Shown here: positions 11,001 through 25,133 of the stretch, in pieces
How positions within the stretch are numbered: the stretch's first letter is position 1
Layout: each line of letters starts with the position of its first letter
DNA from: Agelas oroides
Taxonomy: Eukaryota > Porifera > Demospongiae > Agelasida > Agelasidae
NCBI GenBank assembly: GCA_949130485.1
Contig: OX422199.1
Coordinates: 4,326,402 to 4,390,401 of the forward strand
Direction: 5' to 3'
Length of the DNA: 64,000 nt
The notes under the pieces: model-generated
Database searches by the model: none
What the model was told of the DNA's origin: nothing
What the model saw: only the letters and a program-made list of their open reading frames with translations
Position numbers and translations under genes: made by a program

Positions 11001-14000
11001 ATAGAGAGGCTTCCACCAACCACACAGGGCCTCCACTGCGGTGCAAACTGCTTTCTCGATCTTCTCTGCTACTTAACCAGGCCTCCACGTGCTTCACAGT
11101 ACCTACTCGGAGGTTAAAACGGCGTTATCAGGCCTTGCCCGCCTATAAACAGGCTTGCACCAACATCACAGGGCCTCCAAAGCGGTGAAAACTGCTTTCT
11201 CGATCTTCCATGGCACTTAAACAAGTATACACGTGATTCACAGCACTTCTTCGGAGCTTAAAACGGCGTTAACTGGTCTTTCCCGCACATAAACCGGCTT
11301 CCACCAACCACACTGGGCCCCCACAGCTGTGCAAACTGCTTTTTCGATCTTCTCTGCCACTTAACCAGGCCTCCACGTGCTTCACAGTACCTACTCGGAG
11401 GTTAAAACGGCGTTATCAGGCCTTTCCCGCCTATAAATAGGCCTCCACTAACAACACAGGGCCTCCACAGCGGTGCAAACTGCTTTCTGGATCTTATCTG
11501 CCACTAAAACAGGCCTCCACCTGCTGCACAGCACCTACTCGGAGGTTAAAACGGCGTTATCAGGCCTTTCCCACACATAAACTGGCTTGCAACAACCTAA
11601 CAGAGCCTCCTCAACGGTGAAAACTGCATTCTCGATCCTCCCTGGCACCTAAACAAGTCGACACATGCTTCTCAGCACTTCCTCGGAGGTTAAAACGGCG
11701 ATATCAGGTCTTTCCCGCACTTAAACAGGCTTCCACCAACCGCACAGGGCCTCCACAGCTGTGCAAACTGCATTCTCGATCTTCTCTGCCACTTAAAGAG
11801 GCCTCCACGTGCTTCACAGTACCTACTCGGAGGTTAAAACGGCGTTATCAGGCCTTTCCCGCCTATAAATAGGCTTCCACCAACAACACAGGGCCTCCAC
11901 AGCTGTGCAAACTGCATTCTCGATCTTCTCTGCCACTTAAAGAGGCCTCCATGTGCTTCACAGTACCTACTCGGAGGTTAAAACGGCGTTATCAGGCATT
12001 TCCCGCCTATAAATAGGCTTCCACCAACAACACAGGGCCTCCATAGCGGTGCAAACTGCTTTCTCGATCTTCTCTGCCACTTAAACAGTCCTCCACGTGC
12101 TGCACTGCACCTACTCAGAGCTTAAAACGGCGTTATCAGGCCTTTCCCGCACATAAACAGGCTTGCACCAACCTCACAGGGCCTCCACAACGGTGAAAAC
12201 TGCTTTCTCGTTCCACCCTGGTATTTAAACAGGCCTAGACGTGATCCACAGCACTTCTTCGGAGGTTAAAACGGCGTTATCAGGTCTTTCCCGCACATAA
12301 ACAGGTATACACCTACCACACAGGGTCTCCCAAGCGGTGAAAACGGCTTTGTCGATCTTCACTGCCACTTAAACAGGCCTGCACGTGCTTCACAGAACCT
12401 ACACGGATGTTAAAACGGCGTTATCAGGCCTTTCCCGCACATAAACAGATTTGCACCAACATCACAGGGCTTCCACAGTGGTGAAAACTGCTTTATCGAT
12501 CTTCCCTGGCACTTAAACAGGCCTACACATGGTTCAAAGCACGCCCTAGGAGGTTAAAACGGTGTTATCAGGTCTTTCCAGCACATAAACAGGCTTGCAG
12601 AAACGTCTCACAGGGCCACCACAGCGGTGAAAACTGCTTTCCCGATCTTCTCTGCAACTTAAACAGGCCTGCACGTGTTTCACAGTACCTACTCGGAGAT
12701 TAAAACGGCGTTATCAGGAATTTCCGCATAAAAACAAGCTTGCACCAATCTCACAGGGCCTCCACAATGGTGAAAACTGCTTATCGATCTTCCCTGGCAC
12801 TTAAACTGGCCTACACATGGTTCAAAGCACGACCTAGGAGGTTAAAACGGCGTTATCAGGTCTTTCCAGCACATAAACAGGCTTGCACAAACGCCTCACA
12901 GGGCCACCACAGCGGTGAAAACTGCTTTCTCGATCTTCTCTGCAACTTAAACAGGCCTGCACGTGTTTCACAGTACCTACTCGGAGATTAAAACGGCGTT
13001 ATCAGGAATTTCCCGCATAAAAACAGGCTTGCACCAATCTCACAGGGCCTCCAGAGCGGTGAAAACTGCTTTCTCGATCCTCCCTGGCACTTAAACAAGC
13101 CTTACACGTGCTTCACAGCACTTCCTCGCAGATTAACACGGTGCTATCAGGTCTTTCCCGCACATAAACAGGCTTCCACCAACCGCACAGGGACTCCACA
13201 ACGGTGAAAACTGCTTTCTTGCTCTTCTTTGCCACCTGAACAGGCCTGCAAGTGCTTCACAGTACCTCCTCGGAGGTTAAAACGGCGTTATCAGGTCCTT
13301 CGCGCATATAAACAAGCTTGCACTAAGCTCAAACGGCCAGCACACCGGTGAAAACTGCTTTCTCGATCATCTCTGGCACTTAAACAGGCCTCCACGTGCT
13401 TCCCTGTACTTCGTAGGAGGTTAAAACGGCTTTATCAGGTCTTTCCCGCACATAAACAGGCTTCCACCTCCAACACAGGGCTTCCACAGCGGTGAAAACC
13501 GCTTTCTCGATCTTCTCTGCCACTTAAACAGGCCTCTACGTGCTTCAGAGTACCTACTAGGAGGTTAAAACGGCGTTATCAGCATATAAACAGGCTTGCA
13601 CCAACCTCACAGGGCCTCCAAAGCGGTGAAAACTGCTTTCTCGATCCTCCCTGGCACTTAAACAAGCATACACGTGATTCACAGCACCTCCTCGGAGGTT
13701 GAAACGGCGCAATCACGTCTTTCCCGCACATAAACAGGCTTCCACCAACCACACAGGGCCCCACAACGGTGAAAACTGCTTTCTCGCTCTCTTTTTGCCA
13801 CCTGAACAGGCCTGCACGTGCTTCACAGTACCTCTTTGGAGGTAAAAACGGCGTTATCAGGTCTTTCCAGCACATAAACAGGCTTGCACAAACGCCTCAC
13901 AGGGTCTCCACAGCGGTGAAAACTGCTTTCTCGACCTTCTGTGCAACTTAAACAGGCCTGCACGTGTTTCTCAGTACCTACTCGGAGATTAAAACGGCGT

Positions 14001-17000
14001 TATCAGGAATTTCCCGCATAAAAACAGGCTTGCACCAATCTCACAGGGCCTCCACAGCGGTGAAAACTGCTTTCTCGATCCTCCCTGGCACTTAAACAAA
14101 CCTTACACGTGCTTCTACTCGGAGGTTAAAACGGAGTTATCAGGTCTTTCCCGCATATAAACAGGCTTGCACCAACCTCACAGGGCCTCCACAGCGGTGA
14201 AAACTGCTTTCTCGATCTTCTCTGGCACCTGAACAGGCCTGCACGTGCTTCACAGTACCTCCTTGGAGGTTAAAACGGCATTATCAGGTCTTTCGAACAC
14301 ATAAACAAGCTTGCACTAAGCTCACACGGCCAGCACAACGATGAAAACTGCTTCCTCAATCATCTCTGGCACTTAAACAGGCCTCCACGTACCTCCCAGC
14401 ACCTCCTAGGAGGATAAAACTGGGTTATCAGGTCTTTCCCGCACATAAACAGGCTTCCACCAACCACACAGGGCATCCACAGCGGTGCAAACTGCTTTCT
14501 CGATCTTCTCTGCCACTTAAACAGGCTTCCACGTGCTTCACAGTACCTCCTTGGAGTTTAAACGGCGTTATCAGGCCTTTCCCGCCTATAAACAGGCTTC
14601 CACCAACAACACAGGGCCTCCACAGCTGTGCAAACTTTTTTCTCGATCATCTCTGCCACTTAAACAGGCATCCACGTGCTTCACTGTACCTACTCGGAGG
14701 TTAAAACGGCGTTATCAGGTCTCTCCCACACATAAACAGGCTACCACCAACCACACAGGGCGTCCAGAGCATGTGAGAACTGCTCCATCGATCACCTCTG
14801 GCATATAACAGGCCTCCACGTGCTTCACAGCACCTCCTCGGAGGTTAAAACGGCGTTATTAGATCTTTCCCACATAAAATGGCTTGCACAAACCTCACAG
14901 GGCCTCGACAGCGGTGTAAACTGCTTTTTCAATCGTTCATGGCACTTAAACAGGCCTACACGAACTTCACAGCACCTCCTCGGAGGTTAAAACTGCATTA
15001 TCTGGATTTGCCGCATGTAAACAGGCTTCCACCAACCACACACAGCCTCCACAGCGGTGAAAACTGCTTTCTCGATCATCTCTGCCACTTCAAAAGGTCT
15101 GCACGTCTTTCACAGTACCTCCTCGGTGGTTAAAACGGCGTTATCAGGTCTTTCCCGCACATAAACAGGCTTCCATCAACCACACAGGGCCTCCACAACG
15201 GTGAAAACTGGTTTCTCGCTCTCCTTTGCCACTTAAACAGCCTTCACGAGCTTCACAGTATCTACTCGGAGTTGAAAATGGAGTTATCAGTTGTTTCCCG
15301 CATATAAACAGGCTTGCACAAACCTGACAGGGCCTCCACAGCGGTGAAAACTGCTTTCTTGATCTTCTCTGGCACATAAACAGGCCTGCACGTGCTTCAG
15401 AGTACCTACTAGGAGGTTAAAACGGCGTTATCAGCATATAAACAGGCTTTCACCAACCTCACAGAGCTTGCAAAGCAGTGAAATCTGCTTTCTCGATCCT
15501 CTCTGGCACTTAAAAAGCCTTCATGTGCTTCACAGTACCTACTCGGAGGTTAAAACGGAGTTATCAGGTCTTTCCCGCATATAAACAAGCTTGCACCTAC
15601 CTCACAGGGCCTCCACAGCGGTGAAAACTGCTTTCTTGATCTTCTCAGGCACCTGAACAGGCCTGCACATGCTTCACAGTACATCCTTGGAGGTTAAAAC
15701 TGCGTTATCAGGTCTTTCGCGCACATAAACAAGCTTGCACTAAGCTCACACGGCCAGCACAGCGGTACAAACTGCTTTCTCGATCTTCTCTGCCACTTAA
15801 ACAGGCCTCCACGTGCTTCACAGTACCTACTCGGAGGTTAAAACGGCGTTATCAGGCCTTTCCCACACATAAACAGGCTTGCACCAACCTCACAGGGCCT
15901 CAACAATGGTGAAAACTGCTTTCTTGATCTTCTCTGCCACTTAAACAGGCCTCCACGTGCATCACAGTACCTACTCGGAGGTTAAAACGGCGTTTTCAGG
16001 CCTTTCCCGCACATAAACAGCATTGCACCAACCTCACAGGGCCTCAACAACGGTGAAAGCTGCTTTCTTGATCTTCTCTGGCACTTAAACAGGCCTGTAC
16101 GTGTTTCATAGTACCTCCACAGAGGTTAAAACGGCGTTATCTGGACTTTTCCGCACATAAACAGCATTGCACCAACCTCACAGGGCTTCCACAGTGGTGA
16201 AAACTGCTTTCTCGACATCCTCTGCCACTTAAACAGGGCTGCATGTGCTTCAGAGTACCTACTCGGAGGTTAAAACGGCGTTATCAGGTCTTTCCAGCAC
16301 ATAAACAGGCTTGCACAAACGCCTCACAGGGTCTCCACAGCGGTGAAAACTGCTTTCTCGATCTTCTCTGCCACTTAACCAGGCCTCCACGTGCTTCACA
16401 GTACCTTCTCGGAGGTTAAAACGGCGTTATCAGGCCTTTCCCGCCTATAAACAGGCTTGCACCAACATCACAGGGCCTCCAAAGCGGTGAAAACTGCTTT
16501 CTCGATCTTCCCTGGCACTTCAACAAGTATACACGTGATTCACAGCATTTCCTCGGAGGTTAAAACGGCGTTAACAGGTCTTTCCCGTACATAAACCGGC
16601 TTCCACCAACCACACTGGGCTTCCACAGCTGTGCAAACTGCTTTTTCGATCTTCTCTGCCACTTAACCAGGCCTCCACGTGCTTCACAGTACCTACTCGG
16701 AGGTTAAAACGGCGTTATCTGGCCTTTCCCGCCTATAAATAGGCCTCCACCAACAACACAGGGCCTCCACAGCGGTGCAAACTGCTTTATCGATCTTCTG
16801 TGCCACTTAAACAGGCCTCCACCTGCTGCACAGCACCTACTCGGAGGTTAAAACGGCGTTATCAGGCCTTTCCCACACATAAACAGGCTTGCACCAACCT
16901 CACAGAGCCTCCTCAACGGTGAAAACTGAATTCTCGTTCCACCCTTGCACCTAAACAAGTAGACACGTGCTTCACAGCACTTCCTCAGAGGTTACAATTG

Positions 17001-20000
17001 CGTTAGCAGGTCTTTCCCGCACATAAACAGGCTTGCACCAACATCACAGGGCCTCCAAAGCGGTGAAAACTGCTTTCTCGATCGTGTCTGGCATTTAAAC
17101 AGGCCTAGACGTGATCCACAGCACTTCATCGGAGGTTAAAACGGTGTTATCAGGTCTTTCCCGCACATAAACAGGCATACACCTACCACACAGGGTCTCC
17201 GAAGCGGTGAAAACGGTTTGGTCGATCTTCACTGCCACTTAAACAGGCCTGTACGTGCTTCACAGAACCTACACGGATGTTAAAACGTCGTTATCAGGCC
17301 TTTCCCGCACATAAACAGACTTGCACCAACCTCACAGGGCTTCCACAGTGGTGAAAACTGCTTTATCGATCTTCGCTGGCACTTAAACAGGCCTACACAT
17401 GGTTCAAAGCACGTCCTAGGAGGTTAAAACGGCGTTATCAGGTCTTTCCAGCACATAAACAGGCTTGCAGAAACGTCTCACAGGGCCACCATTGAGGTGA
17501 AAACTGCTTTCTCGATCTTCTCCTCAACTTAAACAGGCCTGCACGTGTTTCCCAGTACCTTCTCGGAGATTAAAACGGCGCTATCAGGAATTTCCCGTAT
17601 AAAAACAGGCTTGCACCAATCTCACAGGGCCTCCACAGCGGTGAAAACTGCTTTCTTGATCCTCCCTGGCACTTAAACAAGCCTTACACGTGCTTCACAG
17701 CACTTCCTCGCAGGTCTTTCCCGCACATAAACAGGCTTCCACCAACCACACAGGGCCTCCACAACGGTGAAAACTATTTTCTCGCTCTTCTTTGCCACCT
17801 GAACAGGCCTGCACGTGCTTCACAGTCCCTCCTTGGAGGTTTAAACGGCGTTATCAGGTCTTTCGCGCATATAAACAAGCTTGCACTAAGCTCAAAAGGC
17901 CAGCACACCGGTGAAAACTGCTTTCTCGATCATGTCTGGCACTTAAACAGGCCTCCACGTGCTTCCCAGTACCGCCTAGGAGGTTAAAACGGCGTTATCA
18001 GGTCATTCCCGCACATAAACAGGCTTCCACCTCCAACACAGGGCTTCCACAGCGGTGAAAACCGCTTTCTCGATCTTCTCTGCCACTTAAACAGGCCTGC
18101 ACGTGCTTCAGAGTACCTACTAGGAGGTTAAAACGGCGTTATCAGCATATAAACAGGCTTGCACCAACCTCACAGGGCCTCCACAGCGGTGAAAACTGCT
18201 TTCTTGATCTTCTCTGGCACCTGAACAGGCCTGCACGTGCTTCACAGTACCTCCTTGGAGGTTAAAATGGCGTTATCAGGTCTTTCCCGCACATAAACAG
18301 GCTTCCACCAACCACACAGGGCCTCCACAGCGGTGCAAACTGCTTTCTTGATCTTCTCTGCCACTTAAACAGGCTTCCACGTGCTTTACAGTACCTCCTT
18401 GGAGGTTAAAACGGCGATATCAGGCCTTCCCCGCCTATAAACAGGCTTCCACCAACAAAACAGGGCCTCTACAGCGGTGCAAACTGCTTTCTCGATCTTC
18501 TCTGCCACTTAAACAGGCTTCCACGTACTGCACACTACCTACTCGGAGGTTAAAACGGCGTTATCAGGCCTTTCCCGCACATAAACAGGCTTGCACCAAC
18601 CTCACAGGGGCTCGATAGCGGTGAAAACTGCTTTTTCGATCTTCCCTGGCACTTAAACAAGCCTTACAAGTGCTTCACAGCACAACCTCGCAGGTTAAAA
18701 CGGCGCTATCAGGTCTTTCCCGCACATAAACAGGCTTCCACCAACCACACAGGGCCTCCACACCTGTACAAACTGCTTTCTCGATATTCTCTGCCACTTA
18801 AACAGGCCTCCACGTGCTTCACAGTACCTACTCGGAGGATGAAACGGCGTTATCAAGTGTTTCCCGCACATAAACAGGCTCCCACCACTCACACAGGGCC
18901 TCGAGAGTGGTGAAAACTGCTTTATCGATCATCTCTGGCATATAACTCGCCTCCACGTGCTTCACAGCACCTCCTCGGAGGTTAAAATGGCGTCATCAGA
19001 TCTTTCCCGCACGTAAACAGGCTTGTACCAACCTCACAGGGCCTCGACAGCGGTGAAAAGTGCTTTTTCGATCTCCCCTGGCACTTAAAGAGGCCTATAC
19101 AAGCTTCACAGCACCTCCTAGGAGGTTAAAACTGCATTATCTGGATTTCCCGCATATAAACAGGCTTCCACCAACCACACACCGCCTCCACAGCGGTGAA
19201 AACTGCTTTCTCGATCATCTCTGCCACTTAAAAAGGCCTGCAGGTCTTTCACAGTACCTCCTCGGAGGTTAAAACGGTGCAATCAAGTCTTTCCCGCACA
19301 TAAACAGGCTCCCACCACCCACACAGGACTTCCAGAGCGGTGAAAACTGCTTTATCGATCATCTCTGGCATATAACAGGCCTCCACATGCTTCACAGCAC
19401 CTCCTCAGAGGTCAAAACGGCGTTATCACATCTTTCCCGCACATAAACAGGTTTGCACCAACCTCACAGGGCCTAGACAGCGGTGAAAAGTGCTTTCTCG
19501 ATCTTCTCTGCCACTTAAACAGGCCTCCACGTGCTTCACAGTACCTACTCGGAGGTTAACATGGCGTTATCAGGCCTTTCCGGCTTATAAACAGGCTTGC
19601 ACCAACCTCACAGTGCCTCCAAAGCGGTGAAAACTGCTTTCTCGATCCTCCCTGGCACTTAAACAAGTATACACGTGATTCACAGCACCTCCTCGGAGGT
19701 TAAAACGGCGTTATCAGCTCTTTCCCGCACATAAACAGGCTTCCACCAACCACACAGGGCCTCCACAGCTGTGCAAACTGCTTTCTCGATCATCTCTGCC
19801 ACTTAAACAGGCATCCACGTGCTTCACAGTTCCTCCTCGGAGGTTGAAACGGCGTTATCAGGTCTTTCCCGCACATAAACAGGCTACCACCACACACACA
19901 GGGCGTCCAGAGTGGTGAGAACTGCTCTATCGATCATCTTTGGCATATAACAGGCCTCCACGTGCTTCACAGCACCTCCTCGGAGGTTAAAACGGCGTTA

Positions 20001-20968
20001 TCAGGTCTTTCCCGCATATAAACAGGCTTCCACCTCCCACACAGGGCTTCCACAGCGGTGAAAACCGCTTTCTCGATCTCCTTTGCCACTTAAACAGCCT
20101 TCACAGTACCTACTCGGAGGTTAAAACGGAGTTATCAGGTCTTTCCCGCACATAAACAGGCTTGCACCAACCTGACAGGGCTTCCACAGTGGTGAAAACC
20201 GCTTTCTCGATATTCTCTGCCACTTAAAAAGGCCTCCACGTGCTTCACAGTACCTACTCGGAGGATAAAACGCCGTTATCAAGTGTTTCCCGCACATAAA
20301 CAGGCTCCCACCACTCACACAGGGCCTCAAGAGGTGTGAAAACTGCTTTATCGATCATCTCTGGCATATAACTGGCCTCCAAGTGCTTCACAGCACCTCC
20401 TCGGAGGTTAAAACGGTGTCATCAGATCTTTCCCGCACGTAAACAGGCTTGCACCAACTTCACAGGGCCTCGACAGCGGTGAAAAGTGCTTTTTCGAACT
20501 CCACTGGCACTTAAAGAGGCCTGCACAAGCTTCACAGCACCTCCTAGGAGGTTAAAACTGCATTATCTGGATTTCCCGCATATAAACAGGCTTCCACCAA
20601 CCACACACGGCCTCCACAGCGGTGAAAACTGCTTTCTCGATCATCTCTGCCACTTAAAAAGGCCTGCACGTCTTTCACAGTACCTACTCGGAGGACAAAA
20701 CGGCGTTATCAAGTGTTTCCCGCACATAAACAGGCTCCCACCACTCACACAGGGCCTCGAGATGTGTGAAAACTGCTTTATCGATCATCTCTGGCATATA
20801 ACTGGCCTCCACGTGCTTCACAGCACCTCCTCGGAGGTTAAAACGGCGTCATCAGATCTTTCCCGCACATAAACAGGCTCCCACCACCCACACAGGACCT
20901 CCAGAGCGGTGAAAACTGCTTTATCGATCATCTCTGGCATATAACAGGCCTCCACGTGCTTCACAGCA

Positions 20969-20977
20969 CCTCCTCGG
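20969..20977. other. Empty-site paralogue of the MULE target
   Basis: CCTCCTCGG occurs once here. The sequence to its left (20880-20968) matches the left flank of the MULE (34430-34521), including the rarer words ACAGGACCTCCAGAGCGG and CATATAACAGGC. The sequence to its right, with GCGTTATCACATCTTTCCC, matches the right flank from 39049. It is therefore an unoccupied copy of the insertion site. Confidence 0.8.
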
Positions 20978-22183
20978 AGGTTAAAACGGCGTTATCACAT
21001 CTTTCCCGCACATAAACAGGCTTCAACCAACCTCACAGGGCCTCGACAGCGGTGAAAAGTGCTTTCTCGATCTTCTCTGCCACTTAAACAGGCTTCCACG
21101 TGCTTCACAGTACCTACTCGGAGGTTAAAACGGCGTTATCAGGCCTTTCCGGCTTATAAACAGGCTTACACCAACCTCACAGTGCCCCCAAAGCGGTGAA
21201 AACTGCTTTCTCGATCCTCCCTGGCACTTAAACAAGTATACACGTGATTCACAGCACCTCCTCGGAGGTTAAAACGGCGTTATCAGGTCTTTCCCGCACA
21301 TAATCAGGTTTCCACAAACCACACACTGACACAGGGCCTCCACAGCTCTGCAACTGCTTTCTCGATCATCTCTGCCACTTAAACAGGCATCCACGTGCTT
21401 CACAGTACCTCCTCGGAGGTTAAAACGGCGTTATCAGGTCTTTCCCGCACATAAACAGGCTACCACCACATACACAGGGCGTCCAGAGTGGTGAGAACTG
21501 CTCTATTGATCATCTCTGGCATATAACAGGCCTCCACGTACTCCACAGCACCTCCTCGGAGGTTAAAACGGCGTTATCAGATCATTCCCTCATAAAATGG
21601 CTTGCACCAACCTCACAGGGCCTCGACAGCGGTGAAAATTGCTTTTTCGATCGTTCCTGGCACTTAAACAGGCCTACACGAACTTCACAGCACCTCCTCG
21701 GAGGTTAAAACTGCATTATCTGGATTTGCCGCATATAAACAGGCTTCCACCAACCACACACGGCCTCCAAAGCGGTGAAAACTGCTTTATCGATCATCTC
21801 TGCCACTTAAAAAGGCCTGCACGTCTTTCACAGTACCTCCTCGGAGGTTAAAACGGCGTTATCAGGTATTTCCCGCACATAAACAGGCTTCCACCAACCA
21901 CACACGGCCTCCACAGCGGTGAAAACTGCTTTCTCGATCATCTCTGCCACTTAAAAAGGCCTGCACGTCTTTCAAAGTACCTCCTCGGAGGTTAAAACGG
22001 CGTTATCTGGATTTCCCGCACGTAAATAGGCTTGCACCGGCCTCACAGGACCTCCAAAGTGGTGAAAACTGCCTTCTCGATCGTCACTGGCACTTAAACA
22101 GACCTACACGTGCTTCACAGGGCCTCCACAGCGGTGAAAACTGCCTTCTCCATCTTCCCTGGTACTTAAACCGGCCTACACGG

Positions 22184-22255
22184 AAGTATGACCATGTAAG
22201 AACAGCATCTGGCTGAATGGCCATTAAAGTTTCACTTCACTTCACTTTACTTCAC
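22184..22255 (+). repeat. Junction module 2
   Basis: Same module as at 3830, with one TTTAC variant in the pentamer run. Counterpart at 40104. Confidence 0.75.
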
Positions 22256-22607
22256 AGCACTTCCTCGGAGGTTAAAACGGTGTGGTCAGGTCTTTCCCGC
22301 ACATAAACAGGGTTACACGAGCTTCACAGGACCACCACGGTGGAGAAAACCGCTTTCTCGATATTCTCTGGCACTTCAACAGGACTACACGTGCTTCACA
22401 CTATTTCGTAGGAGGTTAAAACTGCTTTCACAGGATTTTCAGCACATAAACATGCCTGCACTAAGCTCACAGGGCCTCCACAGCGGTGAAACCTGCCTTC
22501 TCCATCTACCCTGGCATTTAAACAGGCCTACACGTGCTTTACAGGGCCTCCACAGCGGTGAAAACAGCCTTGTCCATCTTCATTGGCACTTAAACAGGCC
22601 TACACGT

Positions 22608-22679
22608 AAGTATGACCACGTAAGAACAGCCTCTGGCTGAATGGCCATTAAAGTTTCACTTCACTTCACTTTACTTCAC
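22608..22679 (+). repeat. Junction module 3
   Basis: Module copy with a TTTAC variant. The next satellite unit has the unusual CTCGGAAGTTCAAACGG. Counterpart at 40529. Confidence 0.75.
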
Positions 22680-22938
22680 AACACTTCCTCGGAAGTTCAA
22701 ACGGTGTTGTCAGGTCTTTCCCGCACATAAACAGGGTTACACGAGCTTCACAGGACCACCACGGTGGAGAAAACTGCTTTCTCGATATTCCCTGGCACTT
22801 CAACAGGACTACACGTGCTTCACACTATCTCCTCGGAGGTTAAAACTGCTTTCATAGGATTTTCAGCACATAAACATGCCTGCACTAAGCTCACACGGCC
22901 TCCACAGCGGTGAAACCTGCCTTCTCCATCTTCCCTGG

Positions 22939-23103
22939 CACTTAAACAGGCCTACACGTGCTTCACAGGTCCTCCACAGCGGTGAAACCTGCCTTCTCCA
23001 TCTTCCCTGGCACTTAAACAGGCCTACACGTGCTTCACAGGGCCTCCACAGCGGTGAAAACTGCCTTCTCCATCTTCATTGGCACTTAAACAGGCTTACA
23101 CGC
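22939..23103 (+). repeat. Tandem run of 72-base hybrid half-units
   Basis: CACTTAAACAGG recurs at 22939, 23011 and 23083, exactly 72 bases apart instead of 144. Each unit begins like the A half (CACGTGCTTCACAG) and ends like the B half (GCGGTGAAAACTGCC, or a close variant). Recombination between the A and B halves explains this. Confidence 0.8.
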
Positions 23104-23175
23104 AAGTATGACCACGTAAGAACAGCCCCTGGCTGAATGGCCATTAAAGTTTCACTTCACTTCACTTCACTTCAC
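23104..23175 (+). repeat. Junction module 4
   Basis: Module copy preceded by the 72-base hybrid run. The pentamer run is five clean TTCAC units. Confidence 0.75.
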
Positions 23176-23792
23176 AGCACTCCTCGGAGGTTAAAACGGC
23201 GTTATCAGGTCTTTCCCGCACATAAACAGGCTTGCACCAACCTCACACGGCCACTACAGCGGTGAAAACTGCTTTCTCGACCATCTCTGGCACTTAAACA
23301 GGCCTGCACATGCTTCACAGTTCACACTCGGAGGTTAAAACGGCGTTATCAGGTCATTCCCGCACATAAACAGGCTTGCACCAAACTCACAGGGCTTTCA
23401 CTGTGGTGAAAACTGCTTTCTCGACCTTCTCTGCCACTTAAACAGGCCTGCATGTGCTTCAGAGTACCTACTCGGAGGTTAAAACGGCGTTATCTGGTCT
23501 TTCCCGCATATGTGGGACTCCACACCAATGACAACTGCTTTCTCGATCGTCTCTGACACTTAAAACAGGCCTACACATGGTTCATAGCACGCCCTCTGAG
23601 GTTAAAACTGCTTTATCCGGACTTCCCGAACATAAACTGGCTTGCACCAACCTCACATGGCCTACACAGCCGTGAACACTGCTTTCTCGATCATCTCTGG
23701 CACTTAAACAGGCCTACACGTGCTTCACAGGGCCTCCACAGCGGTGAAACTGCCTTCTCCATCTTCCCTGGCACTTAAACAGGCCTACACGT

Positions 23793-23859
23793 AAGTATGA
23801 CCATGTAAGAACAGCCTCTGGCTGAATGGCCATTAAAGTTTCACTTCACTTCACTTCAC
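23793..23859 (+). repeat. Junction module 5
   Basis: Module copy with a shorter pentamer run. Counterpart at 41267 (offset 17,474). Confidence 0.75.
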
Positions 23860-24358
23860 AGCAATTGCTCAGAAGTTAAAACGGCGTTATCAGATCTTTC
23901 CGGCCCGCACATAAATAGGCTTGTACGAGCTTCACAGGACCACCACAGTGGAGAAAACTGCTTTCTCGATATTCCCTGGCACTTCAACAGGACTACACGT
24001 GCTTCACACTATCTCCTCGGAGGTTAAAACTGCTTTCACAGGATTTCCAGCACACAAACATGCTTGCACTAAGCTCACACGGCCACTACAGCGGAGAAAA
24101 CTGCTTTCTCGACCATCTGTGGCACTTAAACAGGCCAGCACCTGCTTCACAGTACACACTCGGAGGTTAAAACGGCGTTATCAGGTCTTTCCCGCACATA
24201 AACAGGCTGCACAAACCTCACAGGGCCTCCACAGCGGTGAAACCTGCCTTCTCCATCTTCCCTGGCACTTAAACAGGCCTACACGTGCTTCACAGGGCAT
24301 CCACAGCGGTGAAAACTGCCTTCTCCATCTTCCCTGGCACATAAACAGGCCTACACGT

Positions 24359-24430
24359 AAGTATGACCACGTAAGAACAGCCTCTGGCTGAATGGCCATT
24401 AAAATTTCACTTCACTTCACTTCACTTCAC
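24359..24430 (+). repeat. Junction module 6
   Basis: Module copy with AAAATTTCAC in place of AAAGTTTCAC. Counterpart at 41833 (offset 17,474). Confidence 0.75.
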
Positions 24431-25071
24431 AGCACTTCCTCAGAGGTAAAAACGGCGTTATCAAGTCTTTCCCGCACATAAATAGGCTTGCACCAACCTC
24501 ACATGGCCACTACAGCGGTGAAAACTGCTTTCTCGACCATCTCTGGCACTTAAACAGGCCTGCACATGCTCCACAGTACACACTCGGAGGTTTAAACGGC
24601 GTTATCAGGTCATTCCCGCACATAAACGGGCTTGCACCAACCTCACAGGGCTTCCACAGTGGTGAAAACTGCTTTCTCGACCTTCTCTGCCACTTAAACA
24701 GGCTTGCACGTGCTTCAGAGTACCTACTTGGAGGTTAAAACGGCGTTACCAGGTCTTTCCCGCATATAAGCAGGCTTCCACCAACCTCACAGGGCCTCCA
24801 CACCAATGACAACTGCTTTCTCGATCATCTCTGACACTTAAAACAGGCTTACACATGGTTCATAGCACGCCCTCGGAGGTTAAAACTGCTTTATCCGGAC
24901 TTCCCGAACATAAACTGGCATGCACCAACCTCACACGGCCTACACAGCGGTGAACACAGCTTTCTCGATCATCTCTGGTACTTAAACAGGCCTACACGTG
25001 CTTCACAGTGTCTCCACAGCGGTGAAAGCTGCCTTCTCAATCTTCCTTGGCACTTAAACAGGCCTACACGT

Positions 25072-25133
25072 GAGTATGACCATGTAAGAACAGCCTCTGG
25101 CTGAATGGTCATTAAACCTTCACTTCACTTCAC
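25072..25133 (+). repeat. Junction module 7
   Basis: Divergent copy that starts GAGTATGACCATG and has ATTAAACCTTCAC. It has the shortest pentamer run of this block. Confidence 0.7.

Larger units (their letters stand above)
3903..22183 (+). repeat. 144-base dimeric satellite, block 2 (canonical)
   Basis: Continuous satellite with many point differences between neighbouring units and no inserted module. Long-range copies with shared rare variants occur. Examples are about 1.5-2.1 kb against 5.7-6.4 kb (offset 4,233), and 5.38-5.55 kb against 15.17-15.34 kb (offset about 9,790). A local 287-base duplication lies at 7511 and 7798. No gene or RNA gene is visible in these 18 kb. Confidence 0.95.

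Noticed and set aside
20486..20872. Possible degenerate C2H2 zinc-finger repeats, because the satellite translation contains an HSGEN word like the HTGEK linker
   Set aside because: The period is 24 residues, not 28, and no CxxC...HxxxH pattern is present. The likeness is limited to five residues.
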